Below are positions 24,059 to 31,716 of a stretch of 44,376 nt of DNA, in pieces. Numbering within the stretch: the stretch's first letter is position 1; each line of letters opens with the position of its first letter. Source of the stretch: Sideroxydans sp. (GTDB lineage: Bacteria > Pseudomonadota > Gammaproteobacteria > Burkholderiales > Gallionellaceae); NCBI GenBank assembly GCA_027310725.1, contig DAIDAG010000018.1, positions 1-44,376 on the forward strand, in the 5' to 3' direction. The translations under genes and the position numbers were made by a program. The notes under the pieces are model-generated. The model did not search any database, was not told where the DNA came from, and worked only from the letters and a program-made list of their open reading frames with translations.

Positions 24059-27000
24059 ATGACCATCCGTGTTGCGCTCAACCACCAGACAAGCTACAAC
24101 TTTGACCGTGCAGTCAATCTCTGGCCGCATGAGGTCAGGCTGCGTCCTGCCGCACATAGCCGCACTCCCATACTCAGCTATTCGCTCAATATCGAACCTG
24201 CCGGTCACTTTCTGAACTGGCAGCAGGATCCGTTCGGCAACTGGATCGCCAGACTGGTATTCCCGGAGAAGGCCGAATCGCTGAAGATCGCGGTCGATCT
24301 TGTGGCTGACATGACGGTCATCAATCCTTTCGATTTTTTCATCGACGAATTTGCCGAAAATTTTCCATTCGAATATCCGGATGGATTGAAACGCGAGCTC
24401 GGCCCGTATCTTGAGGCCGATCCTGCCTCTCCATTACTGGCAACTTGGCTCGACCGTACGAAGAAGGAGTTGCTCGGCAAGCCGCTGCGCACCATCGACA
24501 TGCTGGTCGGCATCAACCAGCGCATCAGGGATGATGTGGGCTATATCGTGCGACTGGAACCTGGCGTGCAGACACCTGAACAGACGCTGGAACTGAAGCG
24601 CGGTTCATGCCGGGACTCCGCCTGGTTGCTGGTCCAGGCGCTACGCCACCTGGGCCTTGCCGCGCGCTTTGCCTCGGGTTATCTGATCCAGTTGAAGGCC
24701 GATGTGAAGGCGCTCGACGGTCCTTCCGGCGCCGACCACGACTTCACAGATCTTCATGCGTGGACTGAAGTCTATATTCCGGGTGCCGGGTGGATCGGAT
24801 TGGATCCGACCTCCGGCTTGCTGGCAGGCGAAGGCCATATTCCGCTGGCATGCACGGCGATGCCGGCTTCGGCTGCACCCGTGATAGGCGTCACCGAAGT
24901 GTGCGAGACGCATTTTGACTTTTCGATGCAAGTGACGCGCATCCACGAAGATCCGCGCGTGACGCAGCCCTATACCGAAGCACAATGGCAGGCGATACTC
25001 GACCTCGGGCATCAGGTCGATGCCGAGCTGTTGAAGCATGACGTGCGCCTCACCATGGGCGGGGAACCGACATTCGTTTCGATTGACGACATGGACGGTC
25101 CGGAATGGAATTTCACGGCCCTGTCGGACAAGAAGCGCGAACTCGCGTGTGAACTGATCAAACGCCTGCAAGGACACTTTGCGCCGGGTGCCCTGCTCCA
25201 TTTCGGCCAGGGAAAATGGTATCCGGGGGAACCGCTGCCGCGCTGGGCGCTGGGTTGCTACTGGCGCACGGATGGCAAACCGCTGTGGAACGACCGATCC
25301 CTGCTGGCCATCTCCGATGGGGGCGGCAACCATACAACAGGGGATGCGTTGCGTTTCATGCAGCGTCTCACCCGTGAGCTTGGGTTGAGCGAACGCTTCG
25401 TGATACCGGCATATGAAGATGTGACGCATGTCATCGGTGAGGAACAGAAATGGCCCGAGAACTTCGACCCTCTCCATTCCGATCTGAAAAAGAGCGATGA
25501 ACGGCGGCGTCTGGCAACTCTGATCGAGCGCGGCCTGGGCGACCCCGTGGGTTATATTCTTCCTCTCAAGGCATTGCTGCCCGGGGCGCAGAAGGGCGCT
25601 TCCAAAGCGGCGCTCGCGACGGGCTTTCGCTCCAGCCCCTGGCCTTTGCGGCGAGAGCATTTGTATCTGATTGCAGGTGATTCGCCGCTGGGCTTGCGCC
25701 TGCCGCTTGCCTCGCTGCCCTGGGTTGCTCCCGCAGACAGGGATGAAGAGTTCGGTCGCGATCCGTTCGATGCTACCGACGAAGCTCCCGATGCAAGACC
25801 GGCACAGAAGAAGCCGCATGCTGCGGCCGGTTCAAGCAAAGAGGGTTACGATCCGCGCGAGATCATCCACACTGCCCTGTGTGCGGAAGTGCGTGCGGGT
25901 GTCCTGTGCGTGTTCCTGCCGCCGGTACCCTTGCTGGAAGACTTCGTGGCGCTCATTACCGCAATAGAAACCTGCGCTTCGGCATTGAAGTTGCCGTTGC
26001 GGCTGGAGGGGTACACGCCGCCGTTTGATTCCAGGCTGAAAGAATTCCGCATCACGCCCGATCCCGGCGTGATCGAGGTGAATATCCATCCCGCCAGCAC
26101 CTGGGCCCAGCTGGTGGAGAACACTCAGACGCTCTACGAGGAAGCGCGATTGACCAGACTGGGCACGGAGAAATTCATGCTCGATGGACGCCACACCGGC
26201 ACGGGCGGAGGCAACCACGTCACCTTGGGCGCAGCGACTCCGGCAGACTCGCCCTGTCTGAGGCGGCCGGATGTGTTGATGAGCCTGATCACTTATTGGC
26301 AGCATCACCCGGCCCTGTCCTATCTGTTCTCCGGCATGTTCATCGGTCCGACCAGCCAGGCCCCGCGTGTGGACGAAGCGCGCCACGAAAGTCTCTATGA
26401 GCTGGAGATCGCGTTCCAGCAAATGACCGAGCATCTGAAGCCGGGAGAGGAGAATCTGCAACCTTGGCTGGTGGACAGGCTGCTGCGCAACCTGCTGGTC
26501 GATCTTTCCGGCAATACGCATCGCGCCGAATTCTGCATCGACAAACTGTATTCACCCGACAGCACGACCGGGCGCCTGGGCCTGCTTGAGTTCCGCGGAT
26601 TCGAGATGCCGCCGCACGCGCAAATGTCGCTGCTGCAGATGTTGCTGTTGCGCGCACTGCTTGCGCGATTCTGGCAGGTGCCTTACCGCGGTAATCTCAT
26701 GCGCTGGGGAACCGGGCTGCATGACCGGTACATGTTGCCGCATTTTGTGGCACAGGACATGCGCGATGTCGTGCTGGATCTGCAGCGTGCCGGCTACGCC
26801 TTCGAGTTCGAATGGTTCGCTCCTTTCCTGGAGTTCCGCTTTCCGCGCTTCGGTACGGTGGTCTATCACGGCATCGAGATCGAACTGCGCCAGGCGATCG
26901 AACCGTGGCATGTATTGGGCGAGGAAGTCGCCGCTGGCGGCACGGCACGCTATGTCGATTCCTCGGTCGAGCGCATGCAGATCAAGGTCAACCATATGAG

Positions 27001-27448
27001 CGACAACCGGCACATCCTCACCTGCAATGGCCGGCCCCTGCCGCTGACGGCAACCGGTACGCGCGGCGAGTATGTGGCCGGTGTGCGTTACCGCGCATGG
27101 TGCCCGCCATCCGGCCTGCACCCGACCATCGGCGTGCAGGCACCGTTGGTGTTCGACCTGATGGACAGCTGGAATGCCAGGTCCATCGGGGGCTGCACCT
27201 ATCACGTCGCCCACCCCGGCGGACGCAACTACGACACCTTTCCGGTCAATGCCAATGAAGCCGAGGCACGACGCGTGGCGCGTTTCTGGAATCACGGCCA
27301 TACGCCGGGCGAGATGCATATACGGCGCGAAGGACGCAATCCCGATTATCCGATGACGCTTGACCTGCGCCGTGCGCCGGAACCAATGATGGAAGGCCCT
27401 GCCGGCAAGGCCAGCGAGTTGATCAAGCCTGTGCAAAAGACAAAATGA
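24059..27448 (+). CDS. Transglutaminase-like / DUF2126 fusion protein
   Basis: A 1129-residue cytosolic protein. Residues about 1-280 are a bacterial transglutaminase-like domain with its N-terminal beta domain. The likely catalytic triad is Cys184 (RGSCRDSAW), His233 (DLHAWTEVY) and Asp249 (GLDPTSG). Residues about 320-1120 form the large DUF2126 region (TMGGEPTFVS, RTDGKPLWNDRSLL, GGGNHVTLGAATP). Proteins of this design are found with permuted ATP-grasp, alpha-E and Anbu proteins and have been proposed to make or cleave peptide or isopeptide bonds. It starts the cluster, and the next gene follows within 100 bp. No signal peptide is seen. The reaction is not established. Confidence 0.9.
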   Translation: MTIRVALNHQTSYNFDRAVNLWPHEVRLRPAAHSRTPILSYSLNIEPAGHFLNWQQDPFGNWIARLVFPEKAESLKIAVDLVADMTVINPFDFFIDEFAENFPFEYPDGLKRELGPYLEADPASPLLATWLDRTKKELLGKPLRTIDMLVGINQRIRDDVGYIVRLEPGVQTPEQTLELKRGSCRDSAWLLVQALRHLGLAARFASGYLIQLKADVKALDGPSGADHDFTDLHAWTEVYIPGAGWIGLDPTSGLLAGEGHIPLACTAMPASAAPVIGVTEVCETHFDFSMQVTRIHEDPRVTQPYTEAQWQAILDLGHQVDAELLKHDVRLTMGGEPTFVSIDDMDGPEWNFTALSDKKRELACELIKRLQGHFAPGALLHFGQGKWYPGEPLPRWALGCYWRTDGKPLWNDRSLLAISDGGGNHTTGDALRFMQRLTRELGLSERFVIPAYEDVTHVIGEEQKWPENFDPLHSDLKKSDERRRLATLIERGLGDPVGYILPLKALLPGAQKGASKAALATGFRSSPWPLRREHLYLIAGDSPLGLRLPLASLPWVAPADRDEEFGRDPFDATDEAPDARPAQKKPHAAAGSSKEGYDPREIIHTALCAEVRAGVLCVFLPPVPLLEDFVALITAIETCASALKLPLRLEGYTPPFDSRLKEFRITPDPGVIEVNIHPASTWAQLVENTQTLYEEARLTRLGTEKFMLDGRHTGTGGGNHVTLGAATPADSPCLRRPDVLMSLITYWQHHPALSYLFSGMFIGPTSQAPRVDEARHESLYELEIAFQQMTEHLKPGEENLQPWLVDRLLRNLLVDLSGNTHRAEFCIDKLYSPDSTTGRLGLLEFRGFEMPPHAQMSLLQMLLLRALLARFWQVPYRGNLMRWGTGLHDRYMLPHFVAQDMRDVVLDLQRAGYAFEFEWFAPFLEFRFPRFGTVVYHGIEIELRQAIEPWHVLGEEVAAGGTARYVDSSVERMQIKVNHMSDNRHILTCNGRPLPLTATGTRGEYVAGVRYRAWCPPSGLHPTIGVQAPLVFDLMDSWNARSIGGCTYHVAHPGGRNYDTFPVNANEAEARRVARFWNHGHTPGEMHIRREGRNPDYPMTLDLRRAPEPMMEGPAGKASELIKPVQKTK

Positions 27449-27542
27449 TTAGGGAGGGAAAAAGGAAACTTGCTGCTGTAAGTCCAGGTCGTGGCACGGT
27501 ATTCGCTCAGTAATGCTCAATACATGGAATAAAGAACAGATC

Positions 27543-28997
27543 ATGGAAATTTCCCTGTCGGAATATAAAAGCATAACGGCGTACGATGAACTGTTCGATG
27601 CCAACTTGCGTCCGCGCAGTGCGGCTCAACCCCTGTTCGACTACCTGAATTCGCTGGATGCCAAGGAATTGCTGGCGCGCCGCCAGGCGGTGGAAACCAA
27701 CATCATGGCCATGGGGATCACATTCACCATATACAGCGAGGCGGGCAACATCGACCGCGCATGGCCGTTCGATGTCATCCCGCGGGTGATGAGCCGCGCC
27801 GAGTGGGACCCGATCCAGGAGGGACTCAAACAACGGCTGACCGCACTCAATCTGTTCATCAACGATTTGTACAACAAGCAACAAATCGTGAACGATGGTG
27901 TGTTCCCGCGTGAAGTACTGGAAGGCTCGGTGAATTTCAGGCCGCAGTGCGTGGGTGTGACGCCCCGATTTGGCGTATGGGCACATATTTGCGGCACCGA
28001 CTTGGTGCGCGACCGCGACGGTACCGTGTATGTACTGGAAGACAATCTGCGCGTTCCTTCCGGTGTGTCCTATATGCTGGAAAACCGCCAGATCATGAAG
28101 CGGATATTTCCCGAGGTGTTTCGCACGACCTCGATCCTGCCGGTGGACGACTACCCTACCCAGCTTTACCAGACGCTGGCCGCACTTTCTCCGCGTCCCG
28201 GCGACCAGCCAGTGATCGCCGTACTGACGCCCGGCATCTATAACTCAGCCTACTTCGAACACAGTTATCTCGCCCAGCAAATGGGTGCCCATCTGGTGGA
28301 AGGACAGGACTTGCTGGTTGGCACCGACGACAGGGTGTACATGAAGAACATCTTCGGTTTGCAACAAGTGGATGTGATCTATCGGCGCATCGACGATCAT
28401 TTCCTTGACCCGGAAGTGTTCAGCCCGGACTCCATGCTCGGCGTGCCCGGTTTGATGCGTGCCTGGCGCAAAGGAAACGTGGGTATCGCCAATGCGCCGG
28501 GCGCGGGTGTGGCGGATGACAAAGTGGTGTACGCCTTCGTGCCCCAGATCATCCGCTACTATCTGGATCAGGATCCTATCCTGGCCAATGTTCCCAGTTA
28601 TCTGTGCATGTATCCGGATCAATGCGAATACGTCTTGAAGAACCTGGATAAACTGGTAGTCAAGCCTGCCAATGAATCGGGCGGCTACGGCATGATGATC
28701 GGCCCGCGCGCGGACGAAGCCGAACGCGCAAAGTTTGCCGAACTGATACGTGCCAACCCGCGCAATTACATGGCGCAGCCAACGCTCGAGATATCCACAG
28801 CGCCGACCTTGGTCGACGGAAAACTCGCTCCGCGCCATCTGGACCTGCGCCCCTTCATACTGCAATCGGACAAGCTCTATGTGACGACCGGCGGTTTGAC
28901 TCGGGTCGCGCTGCGGCAAGGGTCATTGGTGGTGAATTCTTCACAAGGCGGTGGCAGCAAGGACACCTGGATCGTCGAGGAGATGCCGTCATGCTAG
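27543..28997 (+). CDS. Circularly permuted ATP-grasp type 2 family protein
   Basis: A 484-residue member of the family once called DUF404/DUF407, predicted to ligate an amino or carboxylate substrate with ATP. Visible family blocks are YTIYSEAGN-like FTIYSEAGNIDRAWPFD, VPSGVSYMLENR, YRRIDDHFLDPEVF, KPANESGGYGMMIGPRA (likely ATP-binding loop) and a C-terminal GGLTRVALRQGSLVVNSSQG. The ATG at MEISLSEYK is chosen for a weak purine-rich site; an ATG ten codons earlier is possible but has none. Its stop overlaps the start of the alpha-E gene by seven bases, so the two are translationally coupled. It is probably part of a peptide-tagging or amide-forming system with its neighbours. Confidence 0.92.
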   Translation: MEISLSEYKSITAYDELFDANLRPRSAAQPLFDYLNSLDAKELLARRQAVETNIMAMGITFTIYSEAGNIDRAWPFDVIPRVMSRAEWDPIQEGLKQRLTALNLFINDLYNKQQIVNDGVFPREVLEGSVNFRPQCVGVTPRFGVWAHICGTDLVRDRDGTVYVLEDNLRVPSGVSYMLENRQIMKRIFPEVFRTTSILPVDDYPTQLYQTLAALSPRPGDQPVIAVLTPGIYNSAYFEHSYLAQQMGAHLVEGQDLLVGTDDRVYMKNIFGLQQVDVIYRRIDDHFLDPEVFSPDSMLGVPGLMRAWRKGNVGIANAPGAGVADDKVVYAFVPQIIRYYLDQDPILANVPSYLCMYPDQCEYVLKNLDKLVVKPANESGGYGMMIGPRADEAERAKFAELIRANPRNYMAQPTLEISTAPTLVDGKLAPRHLDLRPFILQSDKLYVTTGGLTRVALRQGSLVVNSSQGGGSKDTWIVEEMPSC

Positions 28998-29965
28998 CCC
29001 GTGCTGCCCAAAACCTTTACTGGATGGCGCGCTATCTGGAACGCGCTGAAAATACCGCACGACTCATCAACAGTACGACGGATGTGTTGCTGGATCTGCC
29101 GCACGGCGCTACGCTGGGTTGGGATACGCTGATCAAAGCGGTTGGACTGGATGAATCCTTCAGCAAGCACTACTCGCAAGCCAACGAGGATTCGATCATG
29201 CGCTTCATGATCGAGGACGAGCAGAATCCCAGTTCCATCCTGTCCTGTGTGAAGTACGCAAGGGAGAACACCCGCACTCTGCGCGAACTGCTGCCCGAGG
29301 ATCTGTGGGAATGCATCAACAGTTTGTATCTTTACCTTCGCGCCAATGCCAATCTGGCCACCACAAGCCGCCGTGAGCGTTATCTGGTGCTGAACAATGT
29401 CATCGCAAAGCGACATGCGATCGTCGGGCTCATCTCCGGCGTGATGGCGCACGATCTGGCGTATCAATTCATCCGGCTCGGGCGAAACATCGAACGTGCC
29501 GACATGACCACGCGTATTCTGGATATCAATTTTGCGGTTTCCATCCCAAAGGATATGGCTCTCTATGAGATGAGCATCGAAAGATTGTGGATGAGCACAC
29601 TGAAAGCACTATCTGCCTACCAGACTTATCGGCGGCTCAAGGCAGTGCATGTAAGCAGCAAGAACGTGATCGAGTTTCTGATCAACGACGAACATTTTCC
29701 GCGCAGCCTGCTGTATTGCCTGAATGAGATGGAATCCTGTCTGCGCGTCGTTCCATTCTCTGAAACTGTGTTGAGTACAGTCAGGAATTCGAGGACGAAT
29801 TTGCTCAGGCTTCTGTCCGATAACCTGCACAACGGCGAACTGCACGAGCTGTTGGATTTGACCCAGAAAGATCTGGGAGAGATCAATGCCGCCCTGAACA
29901 AGCAATATTTCCATGCCAAAGTCGGCCAGCAGCAAAGCCAGTCAGATGCTGAAATGGTCCAATGA
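28991..29965 (+). CDS. Alpha-E domain protein (DUF403)
   Basis: A 324-residue all-helical protein of the alpha-E family, the constant partner of the permuted ATP-grasp proteins. The N-terminus (MLARAAQNLYWMARYLERAE) with the aromatic YWMxRYLERAE signature is diagnostic, as are GLISGVMAHDLAYQFIRLGR and IERADMTTRILD. Its biochemical role is not known; it is thought to act with the ATP-grasp enzyme. GAGGAG lies upstream of the ATG, which overlaps the previous stop. The first Anbu gene starts 32 bp after it. Confidence 0.92.
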   Translation: MLARAAQNLYWMARYLERAENTARLINSTTDVLLDLPHGATLGWDTLIKAVGLDESFSKHYSQANEDSIMRFMIEDEQNPSSILSCVKYARENTRTLRELLPEDLWECINSLYLYLRANANLATTSRRERYLVLNNVIAKRHAIVGLISGVMAHDLAYQFIRLGRNIERADMTTRILDINFAVSIPKDMALYEMSIERLWMSTLKALSAYQTYRRLKAVHVSSKNVIEFLINDEHFPRSLLYCLNEMESCLRVVPFSETVLSTVRNSRTNLLRLLSDNLHNGELHELLDLTQKDLGEINAALNKQYFHAKVGQQQSQSDAEMVQ

Positions 29966-29997
29966 TGATCCTGGTCGATTAGTTCCATCAAAGAAAA

Positions 29998-30738
29998 ATG
30001 ACCTACTGCTTATCAGTCAACATCGATGAAGGGATGGTTTTTTGTTCCGATTCCCGCACCAACGCGGGATTCGACAATGTCTCGACCTATTCGAAGATGC
30101 ATACCTTCGTGTGGCCGGGGGACCGCGTTTTCGTTCTGCTCTCGTCCGGGAATCTGGCGACCACACAGGCAGTGATCAATCGCATGAATGCCGATCTGGA
30201 CAAAGCGGCGCAACCCAACCTGCTCAATGCAGCGAGCATGCATGAAGCCGCAGACTATGTCGCTTCCGTCAGCAGCGAAGTGCAAAAACAACAGTCCTTG
30301 CGCGACGGTTCCGGCGGCAACCTCGAAGCTACATTCATTCTTGGAGGACAGATCTCAGGCGGAGCGCCCGAAACCCTGCTGATCTATGCCCAGGGCAACT
30401 ATATCCATGAATCGAACGAACACCCGTTTTTGCAGATAGGTGAGGCCAAATACGGCAAGCCCATCCTGGACCGGGTCATCAAACGCAACATACAGCTCGA
30501 GGCTGCGGCTCGTTGCGCGCTTGTATCCATGAACTCGACCATACGCAGCAATCTTTCGGTCGGGCTTCCGATAGATGTGATGATCTACCCCAAGGACAGC
30601 CTTGATGCGGGCCGCCGGTTCACGCTGACCGAAGACGATCCCTTTTACAGGAGCATCGCCCAGTCGTGGAGTGCCGGACTGGTTCAGGCACTGGAGAGTT
30701 TGCCCCGCTTCACATGGGAAACCGACCAGGGAAAATAG
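29998..30738 (+). CDS. Anbu proteasome-type peptidase, first copy
   Basis: A 246-residue Ntn-hydrolase of the Anbu (ancestral beta subunit) family, related to HslV and 20S proteasome beta subunits. Removal of Met1 would expose Thr2 (MTYC) as the catalytic nucleophile. The core SDSRTNAGFDNVSTYSKMH and the C-terminal ARCALVSMNSTIRSNLSVG are family hallmarks. It assembles into rings or helical forms in known members. It sits right after the alpha-E gene, in the usual neighbourhood. A second, very similar copy follows at 30877. Whether the two make mixed rings is unknown. Confidence 0.93.
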   Translation: MTYCLSVNIDEGMVFCSDSRTNAGFDNVSTYSKMHTFVWPGDRVFVLLSSGNLATTQAVINRMNADLDKAAQPNLLNAASMHEAADYVASVSSEVQKQQSLRDGSGGNLEATFILGGQISGGAPETLLIYAQGNYIHESNEHPFLQIGEAKYGKPILDRVIKRNIQLEAAARCALVSMNSTIRSNLSVGLPIDVMIYPKDSLDAGRRFTLTEDDPFYRSIAQSWSAGLVQALESLPRFTWETDQGK

Positions 30739-30876
30739 CGGAATCGTCATGCCATGTGCATTATCGCTCGGTCGGTTCTGAACCCGCACTTGAGTTTGCC
30801 GATTATTCAACCTCATGTTACTGTTTCTTTACTAAGACTTGCCTGGCGCCGCCGCGGAAATAACCAAGGGATCCAA

Positions 30877-31674
30877 ATGACTTATTGTTTTTCCATCAAC
30901 ACCCAATCGGGATTTGTATTGTGTTCCGATTCGCGCACCAATGCCGGGTTCGACAATATCTCGACCTACTCCAAGATGCATACCTTCGTGTGGCCCCACA
31001 ACAGGGTGTTTGCGCTGCTTTCAGCGGGCAACCTGGCCACGACCCAATTGGTGATCAAGCGCATCAAGGCCGATCTGGACAGCGGAGCGACCCCCAATCT
31101 GCTTGCCGTCAGGAATATGCAGGAGGCTGCCGATTATGTGGCCACCGTCAGCACCAGCGTGCAGAATCTGCACGTCGTCAGGGACAGCGGCAATGTCAGC
31201 TTTGAAGCGACTTTCATACTGGCGGGACAGATCGGTACAGACCGGCACGAGACACTGATGATCTACCCGCAGGGAAACTACATACACGAATCGGACGAAC
31301 ACCCGTTCCTGCAAATAGGCGAAGTCAAATACGGCAAGCCCATACTCGACCGGGTCATCAAACGCGATACCCAGCTTGCTCCGGCTGCCCGCTGTGCCCT
31401 GGTGTCGATGAACTCGACCGTTCGCAGCAATCTGACCGTGGGCCCGCCTATCGATCTGCTGATCTATGAAACCGGCAGCCTGAATTTCACGCATCAGCTT
31501 TGCCTGACGGAAGAAGATCCTTTTTCGAAGCAACTTTCGGACGAATGGAACAAGGGTCTGGTGGCAGCGCTGGAGAACCTGCCGAGATTCTATTGGGAAA
31601 CCGCAAGTGGAAATGCAGAGCCGGAATCTGCCGCAAGCACTCTCTTTACAAGCAGCCAAACCGATCGGAGATGA
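30877..31674 (+). CDS. Anbu proteasome-type peptidase, second copy
   Basis: A 265-residue paralogue of the preceding gene, similar along its whole length. It has the same catalytic Thr2 (MTYC), the same SDSRTNAGFDN core and the same KYGKPILDRVIKR block. It differs in several loops (PHNRVFALL, VQNLHVVRDS) and carries about 18 extra C-terminal residues (AEPESAASTLFTSSQTDR). The ATG is chosen by alignment with the first copy and an AAGGGA upstream; the longer open frame has 41 unrelated codons in front. It is a tandem duplication with both active sites apparently intact. The 138-bp gap could contain its own promoter, but none is clear. Confidence 0.92.
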   Translation: MTYCFSINTQSGFVLCSDSRTNAGFDNISTYSKMHTFVWPHNRVFALLSAGNLATTQLVIKRIKADLDSGATPNLLAVRNMQEAADYVATVSTSVQNLHVVRDSGNVSFEATFILAGQIGTDRHETLMIYPQGNYIHESDEHPFLQIGEVKYGKPILDRVIKRDTQLAPAARCALVSMNSTVRSNLTVGPPIDLLIYETGSLNFTHQLCLTEEDPFSKQLSDEWNKGLVAALENLPRFYWETASGNAEPESAASTLFTSSQTDRR

Positions 31675-31716
31675 TCGGCCGTTACGCCCCCTGAAGCGAA
31701 ACCAAGGATAAAGGAA

